A DNA stretch of 64,000 nt from Actibacterium sp. 188UL27-1. Lineage in GTDB: Bacteria > Pseudomonadota > Alphaproteobacteria > Rhodobacterales > Rhodobacteraceae. Positions 17,151 to 29,089 of the stretch are shown here, piece after piece. Made by a program: the position numbers and the translations under genes. The stretch lies in NCBI RefSeq assembly GCF_016901225.1, contig NZ_JAFEUL010000005.1, positions 1-64,000 of the forward strand, given 5' to 3'. The notes under the pieces are model-generated. The model ran no database searches and was not told where the DNA came from. It saw only the letters and a program-made list of their open reading frames with translations. Every line of letters starts with the position of its first letter. The stretch's first letter is position 1.

Positions 17151-18295
17151 GCCAACCCCTCCCGGACAGAGCCGACCCTGGGATAGGCCGACAGGAACCG
17201 CGCCCGCAGGATCAGGACCCATAGGATCACGGCAAGTAATTGATGCAGGATCGCAAAATACCAGACCGCCCCGTTCATGACCGTGACAATCCCCAGCACG
17301 ATCTGGCCAAAAAGGATCACGGCGGCCCAGTCAAAGGCACGCCGCGTGCGCGCATGGGTGCTGCCACGCCCCTTCCACCAGACCAGCAGCCCCAATACCA
17401 GCAACAGGTAGCCGGCGATCCGGTGCATGAATTGCACAAGGCCCGCATCTTCGAAAAAGTTGCGCCAGATGGGCCGCAATTCCAGCGGATCAGGCGGCAG
17501 GAACCCACCGGCCATCAGCGGCCAGTCGATATAGGTGCGCCCGGCATCGATGCCCGCCACGAGGGCCCCCATCAGGATCTGCACAAAGGCCACGGCCAGG
17601 AAAACGCCACTGAGCGTCATCAAGCCCCGTTCGCGGATACGGCGCGCCTGCATCAAATCACGCTCTGCCCGGCCCATATGCAGGGTATACCAGGCGATGA
17701 AGCCCAGGATCACAAAGGCCAGCCCCAGATGCGTGGCCAGCCGGTAGGAGGCGACATCAAGCGCCTCTCCCGTCAATCCCGACGCGACCATCCACCAGCC
17801 AATCGCCCCTTGCGCCCCGCCCAGGGCACCCAGCAGAAACAACCGACCGGTCCACCCGGTGGGAATTTGCCGCGCCACCAGAAAGATCAGAAATCCCAGG
17901 GCCCAGACCAGGCCGATCACACGGCCCAATTGCCGATGCCCCCATTCCCACCAATAGATGACCTTGAACTCTCCCAGGCTCATCCCTTTGTTTTGCAACT
18001 GATATTCGGGAATGGCCTTGTATTTCTCAAACTCGCTGTCCCACGCGTCCGGCGTCAGCGGGGGCAACGCGCCTGTCACGGGCGCCCATTCTGTGATGGA
18101 CAAGCCGCTATCGGTGAGCCGGGTCAGGCCGCCCACCTGGATCATCACGACGACCAAGGCAAACAGCAGGATCAACCAGGCGCGGATGGCGCCCCGTGCG
18201 CCCCGGCGCGCCTTGTCGATCAGCCCGGTTTGGGGGACGGCCAGCGGCGGCGCGGCCTCACCGACCTCTTCGAATATGCTGCGTTTGGTGGCCAT
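17147..18295 (-). CDS. ctaA: Heme A synthase (Cox15/CtaA)
   Basis: A 382-residue inner-membrane protein with eight hydrophobic segments. Cox15 motifs are present: VGGLTRLTDSGLSITEWAPV at the start, FKVIYWWEWGHRQLGR with a haem-ligand His, and QFMHRIAGYLL in the second half, and a HQLLAVIL helix. It hydroxylates the C8 methyl of haem O to make haem A for cytochrome aa3 oxidase. The ATG at 18295 follows GAGGGAGAGC. Located 48 bases after the trmJ stop and transcribed in the opposite order, toward the M32 gene. Confidence 0.94.
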   Translation of the reverse strand: MATKRSIFEEVGEAAPPLAVPQTGLIDKARRGARGAIRAWLILLFALVVVMIQVGGLTRLTDSGLSITEWAPVTGALPPLTPDAWDSEFEKYKAIPEYQLQNKGMSLGEFKVIYWWEWGHRQLGRVIGLVWALGFLIFLVARQIPTGWTGRLFLLGALGGAQGAIGWWMVASGLTGEALDVASYRLATHLGLAFVILGFIAWYTLHMGRAERDLMQARRIRERGLMTLSGVFLAVAFVQILMGALVAGIDAGRTYIDWPLMAGGFLPPDPLELRPIWRNFFEDAGLVQFMHRIAGYLLLVLGLLVWWKGRGSTHARTRRAFDWAAVILFGQIVLGIVTVMNGAVWYFAILHQLLAVILWVLILRARFLSAYPRVGSVREGLA

Positions 18296-18343
18296 GATGC
18301 TCTCCCTCTCAGGCGCGCAAGCTAGGCTGGGCACAGGGCGCCA

Positions 18344-19075
18344 TCAAGGGCGCGGCCCCTGCGGCGGATTGCGCAACAGCTGCCGCAACATCCCATGCAA
18401 CATCTGCACGTCGGACCGCGTCAGGGGCAAGCGGCCCCACATGTTGCGCAGAACGGTCTTCATCCCGTCGGCCTTGCTGTCGGGAAAGAAAAACCCGGCC
18501 TCCCCCAGGCGCTCTTCATAATGATCGCCCAGTTTTTCAACCTCGATCCCCGTGGCAAGGTCCACATCGGCAGCCGGTTGGGTCACCGCATCGCTGCGCC
18601 GCCCCCATTCATAGGCCATCAGCAGCACACATTGGGCGAGATTCAAGGAAAAGAACTGCGGATTGACGGGCACAGTGATGATCGCATTGGCGCGGGCCAC
18701 ATCCTCATTCTCCAGCCCGGCACGCTCCGGACCGAACAGAATGCCCACATTCTGGCCCGCACCCGCCATGTCCCGCGCCTGGGCCATGGCCTGTTCGGGT
18801 GTGAAAACGGGCTTTGTCAGGTCACGCGACCGGGCCGTGGTCGCAAAAACGTAGGTGCAGTCGTGAATGGCGTCTGGCAGTTGACCATGGACTGAGGCGC
18901 CATCTAACAGGCGCCCCGCCCCGCTGGCCAAGGCAACGGCGCGCTGATTGGGCCAGCCATCGCGCGGATCGACCAACCGCATCCGGCTGAGCCCGAAATT
19001 CCACATGGCCCGCGCGGCCCCACCGATATTTTCCCCCATCTGGGGGCGGACAAGGATGAAAACGGGCTCTGGCAT
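18344..19075 (-). CDS. trmJ: tRNA (cytidine/uridine-2'-O-)-methyltransferase TrmJ family
   Basis: A 243-residue SPOUT methyltransferase. Family motifs: FILVRPQMGENIGGAARAM with the conserved N and R, ILFGPERAGLENEDVA in the middle, and PVNPQFFSLNLAQCVLLMAYE forming the trefoil-knot SAM site. It methylates the 2'-O of position 32 in the tRNA anticodon loop. The start at 19075 has AGGA nine bases upstream. It is divergent from the thiE-like gene, with 133 bases between them. Confidence 0.9.
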   Translation of the reverse strand: MPEPVFILVRPQMGENIGGAARAMWNFGLSRMRLVDPRDGWPNQRAVALASGAGRLLDGASVHGQLPDAIHDCTYVFATTARSRDLTKPVFTPEQAMAQARDMAGAGQNVGILFGPERAGLENEDVARANAIITVPVNPQFFSLNLAQCVLLMAYEWGRRSDAVTQPAADVDLATGIEVEKLGDHYEERLGEAGFFFPDSKADGMKTVLRNMWGRLPLTRSDVQMLHGMLRQLLRNPPQGPRP

Positions 19076-19208
19076 GGCGCATCCTGTTGGAAGGGGCGAG
19101 GGCGATGTGATATCGGCGCGCCGCCCCGGGCGCAAGGGAGGCAGACCAGATGGCCAAGCACGGACAAGGCCGCTATAGCGGGGCAAAAGTCAAAAAGGAT
19201 ACCGGTCC

Positions 19209-19829
19209 GTGGCCGATGATGCGCATCCCCAGATCTATCTGATCTCTCCCCCCTCCATCGAGCTTTCGCAGTTCCCCGACGCGCTGGCCCGGGTGCTGGA
19301 CAGCCGTCCGATTGCCTGCGTCCGGCTGGCGCTCAGCACCACGGATGAGGATATGCAATCGCGCGCCGGAGACCTGTGCCGCGACGTGTGCCACGCGCGG
19401 GATGTGGCCATCGTGGTGCAGGACCATGCCCGCCTGGCAGAGACGCTGGGCCTGGACGGTGTGCACTTGTCGGATGGGGCCCGCCAGGTGCGCAGCCTGC
19501 GCAGGGATCTGGGAGAGGATGCCATCGTTGGCGCCCATTGCCGCGCCTCGCGCCATGACGGGATGTCAGCGGGAGAGGCCGGTGCCGATTACGTGGCCTT
19601 TGGCCCGGTCAGCGTGGGATTGCTGGGCGACGGGACCACGGCGGATGACGACCTATTCGCCTGGTGGTCAGAGATGATCGAGGTGCCGGTGGTCGCAGAA
19701 GGCGGGCTGACCCCGGCCCGGGTCGCGGCCTTGGCAGGCCATACCGATTTTTTCGGGATCGGGGCAGAGATCTGGGATCAGGCAGACCCCACCGCGGCCC
19801 TGGCCACATTGTTGGCCGAGATCGACTAA
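19209..19829 (+). CDS. thiE: Thiamine phosphate synthase (ThiE/TenI fold)
   Basis: A 206-residue TIM-barrel protein. GVHLSDGARQVRSLR, IVGAHCRASRHDG, ADYVAFGPV and VPVVAEGGLTPARV follow the ThiE/TenI order: phosphate- and pyrimidine-binding strands. It would join HMP-PP and thiazole phosphate to give thiamine phosphate; a TenI-like aminase role cannot be excluded because the family members look alike. The start is GTG with AAGGA nine bases upstream. Its stop overlaps the convergent olsA stop by four bases. Confidence 0.8.
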   Translation: MADDAHPQIYLISPPSIELSQFPDALARVLDSRPIACVRLALSTTDEDMQSRAGDLCRDVCHARDVAIVVQDHARLAETLGLDGVHLSDGARQVRSLRRDLGEDAIVGAHCRASRHDGMSAGEAGADYVAFGPVSVGLLGDGTTADDDLFAWWSEMIEVPVVAEGGLTPARVAALAGHTDFFGIGAEIWDQADPTAALATLLAEID

Positions 19830-20680
19830 CGCGCTTGCTCTTCCACCACCTTAGGTTCTGCCGCGGACAGGCCCAGCCGCACGCTGTCTTCACTCCGGCG
19901 GGCCAATGCCTTGCGGTCAGGACAGTCAGCCACCGGGATGGGCGGGTGAAACTGCACCGTGACGCTGCCATGGCGGGGGGCGGTCAGCATCCGGATCAGG
20001 TGATCCCCAAACTCCATATCGCCCCACCAGCCGTAAAATCGCGGATCGACCCCGTCAGCGGCCCGGTAGATCAACGTGACCGGCTGGATATGCAGATCCG
20101 CGGGCAGTTGATCCGACAGGAACGCCTGGAACAGGGTCGATTTGAACGGCAGGACACGGCGCCCATCCGTGCTGGTGCCTTCGGGAAAGATCACAAGATG
20201 ATGCCCGGCCGTCAGACGGTCCCGCAGGGAATTGGTGTGATCGCGCGCCTCGGCCCGGTTGCGCCGGATAAAGACGCTGCCTACGGCGCTGGCAAGCCAG
20301 CCGATGCCGGGCCAGCCCGCCACCTCGGCCTTGGACACGAAGTAGACATTCTGAAACGCATGGAGGGCAAAGATATCCAGCCAACTGGAATGGTTGGCCG
20401 CAATCGCGCCGGGATACACCATGGGCCGCCCCTGGCGCGCGATACGCAATCCGATGATCCAGAACAGGCAGCGGCCAAAGATCCGGGTGAGATAGGGCGT
20501 GACGGGCCTGCATAGCCCGAACACAGGCCGTTCGATCAGTCGCAGCGCCAGCAACGCCAGAAAGCAGACCATCAGCACCAGCAGCGCCGGGACACCGCGC
20601 CGGACCATGCGCAGGCGGTCGGCCAGTGTCAGCGCCGCCGGCCGTTCGGGGGGCTCGTCCGAATACCAGGTAACGCTCAT
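19826..20680 (-). CDS. olsA: 1-acyl-sn-glycerol-3-phosphate/lyso-ornithine lipid acyltransferase (OlsA type)
   Basis: A 284-residue PlsC-family enzyme with one hydrophobic N-terminal segment (about 30-50). The acyltransferase motif NHSSWLDIFAL contains the catalytic His and Asp (HX4D), and IFPEGTSTDG is the third motif. It overlaps the olsB gene by four bases (ATGA) and follows it in transcription, so it most likely adds the second acyl chain to lyso-ornithine lipid at the inner membrane. A more general lysophosphatidate acyltransferase role is the alternative. Confidence 0.88.
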   Translation of the reverse strand: MSVTWYSDEPPERPAALTLADRLRMVRRGVPALLVLMVCFLALLALRLIERPVFGLCRPVTPYLTRIFGRCLFWIIGLRIARQGRPMVYPGAIAANHSSWLDIFALHAFQNVYFVSKAEVAGWPGIGWLASAVGSVFIRRNRAEARDHTNSLRDRLTAGHHLVIFPEGTSTDGRRVLPFKSTLFQAFLSDQLPADLHIQPVTLIYRAADGVDPRFYGWWGDMEFGDHLIRMLTAPRHGSVTVQFHPPIPVADCPDRKALARRSEDSVRLGLSAAEPKVVEEQAR

Positions 20681-21471
20681 GTCAGTCGCGATGGGCCGTT
20701 GGTATAGATCGCGCGCTGGCGTGGGCTGATCTGCGCCGTATCGGTCACCAGAAACACGTCTGTCGTGTTAAAGGCGTGGTCAATGAACGCCCCCTCCCCC
20801 ACAAAACCACCCAGCCGCAGATAGGCCTTGATCAAGGCCGGGGTGGCCAGCATCGCCGCACGCCGGTCGATCTGATCGGGCGGCAACAGGTCCATGGGCG
20901 CAAACGCCTCTGGCTGGGTCCGGACCCGCAGATGCGGTGGTGCCAGATGGCGGTGATGCAAATAGGACAGCGGCTGTGCCAGGGCGGCGGTGTCGGTCCC
21001 GTGGAAACTGGCCACACCGAACAGCAGGTCGATCTGGTTGCGGATCACGTAATCCGCCAATCCCTGCCAAAGCTGATGCATGGCCGTACCGCCGCGATAC
21101 TCGGCATGAACGCAGGACCGGCCCAGTTCCAGCAGGCTTTGCCCGGTCTGGTGCAGCGGCGTCAGGTCATATTCGTCCTCCGTGTAGAACCGCCCCGCCT
21201 CTGCCGCCTTCGCCCCCGTCAACAGCCGGTAGACCCCCACCACATGGTCCAGCGCCGCCGCATCCCGGCGCGTATCGATCAGCACCAGATGATCGTAATA
21301 GGGATCAAAACTGTCCCGCTCGAACCGGTGATCATGGTCCACCAGATCCCCATCGCCGCCCAATTCCTCCACGAATACGGCATAGCGCAGCCGCTGCGCC
21401 GCCAGCAGATCCGCCTCCTGCACGGCCAGGCGCAGCTCAAAAGACGTATGGTCGGGGGTCAGGCGCGTCAT
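20677..21471 (-). CDS. olsB: Ornithine-acyl-ACP N-acyltransferase
   Basis: A 264-residue GNAT-like OlsB/haemolysin-family enzyme. Features: LAAQRLRYAVFVEELGGDG near the start, LELGRSCVHAEYRGGTAMHQ with the acyl-acceptor region, and LLFGVASFHGTDTAALAQPL. It transfers a 3-hydroxyacyl chain from ACP to ornithine, the first step of ornithine lipid synthesis. The ATG at 21471 lacks a strong ribosome site. With olsA it forms a complete two-gene ornithine lipid operon; these phosphate-free lipids are common in Roseobacters and can replace phospholipids under phosphate limitation. Confidence 0.9.
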   Translation of the reverse strand: MTRLTPDHTSFELRLAVQEADLLAAQRLRYAVFVEELGGDGDLVDHDHRFERDSFDPYYDHLVLIDTRRDAAALDHVVGVYRLLTGAKAAEAGRFYTEDEYDLTPLHQTGQSLLELGRSCVHAEYRGGTAMHQLWQGLADYVIRNQIDLLFGVASFHGTDTAALAQPLSYLHHRHLAPPHLRVRTQPEAFAPMDLLPPDQIDRRAAMLATPALIKAYLRLGGFVGEGAFIDHAFNTTDVFLVTDTAQISPRQRAIYTNGPSRLT

Positions 21472-21611
21472 TCAGGTCTGCCGATTGCAAAGTCGGTCTG
21501 AGGTGTAGGCATTCGGGCGGCCCGGTTCAACCGGTGCACGCTTGCGCTTGACGCGCCCGCCAAGACGGATCACATCAGAAATGGGGTAGTGGTGCCGAAC
21601 ATGCTGAGAAA

Positions 21612-21791
21612 TCAGTCAACAACTAATTGCAGGGCGATAGTACGACCATCGACAACGATCTTGCCAGTCTGCTCAAAGTTCACGGTGATCCGGCCATTGA
21701 TGCTGGATTGCACCTGGCCGATACCCCAATCGGGGCGGTCCGGGTGGCGTACGAGCATACCTGGCTCAAGAAATGGGTTAAGATCCGTCAT
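21612..21791 (-). CDS. DUF3553 domain-containing protein
   Basis: A 59-residue protein. The text FLEPGMLVRHPDRPDWGIGQ followed by the VQSSINGRITVNFEQTGK strand pattern is the DUF3553 signature, a small beta-barrel related to CarD/TRCF-type or UvrD tail domains (VRHPxfGxGxV). The role of the stand-alone form is unknown; the relatives bind nucleic-acid enzymes. It is divergent from chpT with 41 bases between the starts. The ATG at 21791 has GAACGTGCCCC upstream; an in-frame ATG at 21827 would run into the chpT start region. Confidence 0.8.
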   Translation of the reverse strand: MTDLNPFLEPGMLVRHPDRPDWGIGQVQSSINGRITVNFEQTGKIVVDGRTIALQLVVD

Positions 21792-21832
21792 GGGGCACGT
21801 TCTTTCGTTTATGCGCAAGAGGATCAAGAACT

Positions 21833-22432
21833 ATGGGCGCCGATTCCACCAACCTTTACGAATTGATCGGATCGCGGATCTGCCATGACCTGGTCAGCCC
21901 CATCGGAGCCATCGCGAACGGCGTTGAGCTTTTGGGGATGAGCGGAGGGGGCGACAGCGGTCCGGAACTCGACCTGATCAACCAGAGCGTCGAAAACGCC
22001 AGCGCGCGGATCAAGCTGTTTCGAATCGCCTTTGGCGTGGCCAGCGCCGAACAGATGGTCGGCCATACCGAAATACAGGGGGTGATCTCCGACTATTTCG
22101 AACCCACGCGCCTCAGCATCAGCGCAGCTCAGATCGCCGATTGCCCCCGGCCCGAGGTCAAGGTGCTGTTCCTGCTGCTGCTTTGCGCCGAAAGCGCCAT
22201 GCCCTATGGCGGCACGATCCGTGTGACCCGGACGGATCGGGTCTGGCATGTCTCGGGCGAAGCGGAAAAGATGAAGACCGACCCGTCGATGTGGTCCTGG
22301 TTTGCCCCGGGCCCCATGCCGGAGCCGACAGCCGCACTGGTTCATTTCGCCTTGTTGTCGCAACTCAGCAGCGAAAAGGGCCGCACCGTTCACGCGGAAT
22401 ACGGGGCCGACAAGATCTCCCTGTCGTTCTGA
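21833..22432 (+). CDS. chpT: Histidine phosphotransferase ChpT
   Basis: A 199-residue ChpT. The N-terminal dimerisation helix carries the phospho-acceptor His in LIGSRICHDLVSPIGAIANG (H18), followed by a degenerate ATPase-like domain (LFLLLLCAESAMPYGGTIRV). In alphaproteobacteria ChpT relays phosphate from CckA to the master regulator CtrA; in Roseobacters this system controls motility, gene-transfer agents and phenotypic switching. The gene ends 15 bases from the convergent proA end. Confidence 0.92.
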   Translation: MGADSTNLYELIGSRICHDLVSPIGAIANGVELLGMSGGGDSGPELDLINQSVENASARIKLFRIAFGVASAEQMVGHTEIQGVISDYFEPTRLSISAAQIADCPRPEVKVLFLLLLCAESAMPYGGTIRVTRTDRVWHVSGEAEKMKTDPSMWSWFAPGPMPEPTAALVHFALLSQLSSEKGRTVHAEYGADKISLSF

Positions 22433-22447
22433 CCGGGCGGTGCGGGG

Positions 22448-23713
22448 TCAGCCCCGCACCGTGCCCTCCCCGCGCACCAGATACTTAAAGCTTGTCAACT
22501 GCCTGGCGCCGACGGGGCCGCGCGCATGCATCTTGCCCGTGGCTATCCCGATCTCGGCCCCCATGCCAAACTCGCCCCCATCGGCGAACTGGGTCGAGGC
22601 ATTGTGCATCAGGATCGCGCTGTCCAACTGGTTAAAGAACCGTTCCGCCGCCTCCGCCTCCCCGGCCAGGATACCATCGGTGTGGTTGGAGCCGTGGGTG
22701 CGGATGTGATCAATCGCCTGATCGACACCGTCGACCAGCTTGGTCGCCAGGATCATGTCCAGAAATTCGCGGCCAAAATCCTCGGGAACTGCCTGCTTGG
22801 TCCCGGCCAGCTTGGCCAATTCCCCGTCGGCGCGCACCTCGACCCCGGCAGCAACCAAGGCGTCGATCAGCGCGCCGCCATGTTTGGTATAGTATTTCCA
22901 GTCGATCAGCAGACATTCCAGCGCGCCGCAGATCCCCGTCCGCCGGGTCTTTGCATTCAGCACCACCTCATGGACCATCTTGGGATCCGCGCTGGGATGC
23001 ACGTAGATATGGCAGATGCCTTCCAGATGGGCAAAGACCGGCACGCGCGCCTCCTGCTGGACCAACCCGACCAGACCCTTGCCGCCACGGGGCACGATCA
23101 CGTCGATGGTATCGGTCATCGTCAGCATTTCCGACACGGCCGCCCGGTCCCGCGTCGGCACTTTCTGAATGGCCGCCTCCGGCAGGTTTGCGCCGCGCAG
23201 CCCTTCGACCAGGCAGTCATGGATCGCGCCAGAGCTGTGATAGCTTTCAGACCCGCCGCGCAGGATCACCGCATTTCCCGACTTCAGGCACAACGCCCCG
23301 GCATCGGCAGTCACATTCGGGCGGCTCTCATAGATCACACCGATCACGCCCAGGGGTGTCCGCACCCGCTGGATGTTCAGACCTGTGGGTTGGGTCCACT
23401 CATCGATCACCTCCCCCACGGGATCGGTCTGTTCCGCCACCGCGCGCAGGCCGTCGACAATGCCGCGAATGCGGCCTTCATCCAGACGCAGCCGGTCCAG
23501 CATGGCCGCGGATTGGCCCCTTTGTTCGGCAAAGACCATGTCCTCGCAATTGGCGGTGATGATCGCATGACGGTTGGTCCAAACGGCCTCCGCCGCGCCG
23601 ATCAAGGCCGCATGTTTCCGCTCTGGGGAGGCAAAGGCCAATTCCGCAGCCGCCGTCTTGGCCGCCGCACCCATTTGGGCCATGATCTGCGAAATATCGG
23701 TCAGGTCCTTCAT
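22448..23713 (-). CDS. proA: Glutamate-5-semialdehyde dehydrogenase (gamma-glutamyl phosphate reductase)
   Basis: A 421-residue ProA with the family segments [47 protein letters not shown] and the catalytic Cys region [13 protein letters not shown]. It reduces gamma-glutamyl phosphate to glutamate semialdehyde with NADPH in proline synthesis. I start at the ATG at 23713, six bases after AAGGAG; a GTG lies one codon upstream. It is last in the run obgE-proB-RidA-proA and cotranscription is likely. Confidence 0.95.
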   Translation of the reverse strand: MKDLTDISQIMAQMGAAAKTAAAELAFASPERKHAALIGAAEAVWTNRHAIITANCEDMVFAEQRGQSAAMLDRLRLDEGRIRGIVDGLRAVAEQTDPVGEVIDEWTQPTGLNIQRVRTPLGVIGVIYESRPNVTADAGALCLKSGNAVILRGGSESYHSSGAIHDCLVEGLRGANLPEAAIQKVPTRDRAAVSEMLTMTDTIDVIVPRGGKGLVGLVQQEARVPVFAHLEGICHIYVHPSADPKMVHEVVLNAKTRRTGICGALECLLIDWKYYTKHGGALIDALVAAGVEVRADGELAKLAGTKQAVPEDFGREFLDMILATKLVDGVDQAIDHIRTHGSNHTDGILAGEAEAAERFFNQLDSAILMHNASTQFADGGEFGMGAEIGIATGKMHARGPVGARQLTSFKYLVRGEGTVRG

Positions 23714-23782
23714 CACGCTCTCCTTCGCTGTCAGATGGATTTACGCCAACCAGGCCCATTTGAAAAGGCGGGCCGGGTGTGC

Positions 23783-24190
23783 TTAGCCCCCGGGGTCAGC
23801 GGCCTGTCGATGCGCGACGACACGCATCTCAACCATGACACCCTCCGAGGCAAAGCCCACGACCTCAATCGCCGTCCAGGCGGGATAGGGCTCACACATT
23901 CGGTCCGCCCAAATGCGTTTGAACGTGCCCAGATGCCCTTTCAAACCAACATGATAACTGGTCACCTCCACAATGTGGCGCGCATCCAGGTCGGCATCGC
24001 CCAAGACCTCGAAAATCTGGTCAAAGGCCGTTTCGATCTGGATCGCGGCAGAGGTCGACGCGACGCCATCCGGTCCCATCCCGCTGAAACCGGTCAGAAA
24101 CAAAAAGCCATCCATTTCCGATGCCGGCGCCATTTTCCAGTCCCGGTACAGCCCGATCATGGTCGTCGGGATGATCGCCTTTTTGGTCAA
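23783..24190 (-). CDS. RidA family protein
   Basis: A 135-residue member of the RidA/YjgF family (enamine/imine deaminase fold): FLFLTGFSGMGPDG, ETAFDQIFEVLGDADLDARHIVEVTSYHV and PAWTAIEVVGFASEGVMVEM. Archetypal RidA has an Arg before the last Glu in the pocket; here the C-terminal part reads EVVGFASEGVMVEMRVVAHR, so the ligand may differ. Start is the TTG at 24190 (MTKKAIIP), with AAGGATCAAGG upstream; an ATG exists ten codons later. It sits between proB and proA, and amino-acid synthesis creates the enamines this family clears. Confidence 0.8.
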   Translation of the reverse strand: MTKKAIIPTTMIGLYRDWKMAPASEMDGFLFLTGFSGMGPDGVASTSAAIQIETAFDQIFEVLGDADLDARHIVEVTSYHVGLKGHLGTFKRIWADRMCEPYPAWTAIEVVGFASEGVMVEMRVVAHRQAADPGG

Positions 24191-24247
24191 TGCCTTGATC
24201 CTTGGGTTCGTATGATGTCGACAGCGCAGACCGTCACCCCCGGCAAG

Positions 24248-27430
<3,183 letters not shown>

Positions 27431-27979
27431 CTATCTGAGTTTCTTCAAGTAGGTCCAGGTCTGCACCTTCCCGCCACGGGCCACGCAATAGGCTTCGGCA
27501 TCGCCCAGATATTCGAACCCGGCATTGGTCAGGACCCGGGCGGAACCCGGATTGTCCTGAAAAACCTCGCCAAAGATCGTGTCACACTCCTGGGGATTGG
27601 CCTGAACGAGCGCGCCAAGCGCCTCGGACGCAAGGCCGGAATTCCACATGGCCGGCGCGACCCAATAGGCAATCTCAGACTGGCGGCGCTTGCCGGCTTC
27701 CATCCGCTCCAACGCGATCAGGCCCACCAATTCGCCCAGCCCTGCATCGGAGCCGTCCATGGCCCAGATATCCTCGACCCGGTCATCGGCAGTGGCCTTG
27801 CGGATCAGCGCCTCCGCAGCGCCGGGCGGCAAGGGATGCGGGATTGACCGCGTAAAGCTGGCCACGCGCTTGTCACCGGCATACATCTCCAGCAGGCCCT
27901 TGTCGGATGCACGCAGCGGGCGCAGTGTCACACGGGCGGCGACAATCACAGGCTGCTTGGTCAAGGTATCAAGTTCCAT
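27431..27979 (-). CDS. GNAT family N-acetyltransferase (RimJ/RimL type)
   Basis: A 182-residue RimJ/RimL-like GNAT: VAARVTLRPLRASDKGLLEMY at the N-terminus and EIAYWVAPAMWNSGLASEA in the acetyl-CoA region, where the usual WGQG is replaced by WNSG, then FQDNPGSARVLTNAGFEYLG. The WNSG change may weaken pyrophosphate contacts. The start at 27979 overlaps the end of the LysE gene by 11 bases; the stop touches the next start. It belongs to the overlapping GNAT-rich run upstream of obgE. Confidence 0.85.
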   Translation of the reverse strand: MELDTLTKQPVIVAARVTLRPLRASDKGLLEMYAGDKRVASFTRSIPHPLPPGAAEALIRKATADDRVEDIWAMDGSDAGLGELVGLIALERMEAGKRRQSEIAYWVAPAMWNSGLASEALGALVQANPQECDTIFGEVFQDNPGSARVLTNAGFEYLGDAEAYCVARGGKVQTWTYLKKLR

Positions 27980-28583
27980 GGCTGGATCCTCCTGAAAACA
28001 ATACGTAAATGACGCTGGCCACCGTCAGTGCGGCCAACATCCACATCAGATAACGCTCGGCTGGTGTCCCGCTGACGGACCGTGCGATCCGCTCTCCTCC
28101 CCACGCCCAGACGGGGTGTAGCACCGCTTGTGTAACCAAAAAGCAAATGGCGATTGCGACGGTGGCCTGCAAGGCGGGCGTGCCCGGTTGTGTGAATTGT
28201 GTGAAACCCGCCGTTATCATCGCCCAGGCTTTTGGGTTGAGCGGATGCACGATCAACCCGGCTGCGAAACCGGGCGCCTGTGCGGCGCCTGACCCGACCT
28301 GCAGGCGCATATTGGCGATGCGCCAGGCTAGCCACAGGATATACCCGGCAGAGGCCCATTTCAGCGCCACAAACACAAGCGGCACCGTTTGCGCCAGGGT
28401 CATCAGCCCGAAACCGATGGGCCAGATCACCAACTGCTTGCCCAAAGCGACGCCTGCCACGAAGGGCACGGCCGCCCGCAAGCCATAGCGCGCGCCCGTG
28501 GCCAGCAACGCCATGTTGGCGGGGCCCGGCGTACCCACCTGGCTGACCGCAAAGATCAGAAAGCTGCCAACAGCGACGCTCAT
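27969..28583 (-). CDS. LysE/RhtB family translocator
   Basis: A 204-residue membrane protein with about six hydrophobic segments and the LysE-family motif VSQVGTPGPANMALLATGARYG at the N-terminus (GPGP-type motif reads GTPGPAN). It should export an amino acid or a small metabolite. Its ATG overlaps the upstream GNAT stop (ATGA) and its end overlaps the next GNAT by 11 bases, so it is translated as part of a chain. Pairing with acetyltransferases hints at modification plus export, but this is inference. Confidence 0.88.
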   Translation of the reverse strand: MSVAVGSFLIFAVSQVGTPGPANMALLATGARYGLRAAVPFVAGVALGKQLVIWPIGFGLMTLAQTVPLVFVALKWASAGYILWLAWRIANMRLQVGSGAAQAPGFAAGLIVHPLNPKAWAMITAGFTQFTQPGTPALQATVAIAICFLVTQAVLHPVWAWGGERIARSVSGTPAERYLMWMLAALTVASVIYVLFSGGSSHGT

Positions 28584-29089
28584 GCATGTCGCGCCTCCCA
28601 CGCCGCGCGGGTCAGCGCCATGTCGCAATGGGCCAGCACACAATTCTGGGCGCGGCAGACCTGCTGGCTCTTGCCCGTGGGTCGAAATCCCAGACCGGTC
28701 AGGATCCGCGCGGAGGCTTCATTACCCAGAAAATATCCCGATATCAGACTGTTACGGCTGGGGTCGTCAAAGAGCATGGTAACAACGGCTGTGGCCGCTT
28801 CGCGTCCATAGCCCCGCCCCCAATGGCTGCGGGCGATCCAATAACCCAGATGCGTGCGGGTGGAGACACCGCCGATGACGGCATCCTCCCGTGTCACGGC
28901 AATCAGACCCGGCCAACGCGTGCTGCCATCGGGATGCACGATCCGCAGATCGGACCGGGTGAACGGGTGCGGGATTGCCGATGTCCAGCGGCTCACCTCA
29001 AAATCATTGAGCAAGTCAATGACGGCTTCTCCATCCGCCGCCACGAAGGGCCGCAGGGACAGACGCTCTGTCTGGATAGGGCGGGTCAT
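28580..29089 (-). CDS. GNAT family N-acetyltransferase (RimJ/RimL type)
   Basis: A 169-residue RimJ/RimL-like GNAT: IQTERLSLRPFVAADGEAVI and LGYWIARSHWGRGYGREAA, then YFLGNEASARILTGLGFRPTG. The acetyl-CoA loop WGRGYG is intact. Three cysteines near the C-terminus (QVCRAQNCVLAHCDM) are unusual in this family and could be modified or bind metal. The ATG at 29089 overlaps the rtcB stop (ATGA). Confidence 0.87.
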   Translation of the reverse strand: MTRPIQTERLSLRPFVAADGEAVIDLLNDFEVSRWTSAIPHPFTRSDLRIVHPDGSTRWPGLIAVTREDAVIGGVSTRTHLGYWIARSHWGRGYGREAATAVVTMLFDDPSRNSLISGYFLGNEASARILTGLGFRPTGKSQQVCRAQNCVLAHCDMALTRAAWEARHA

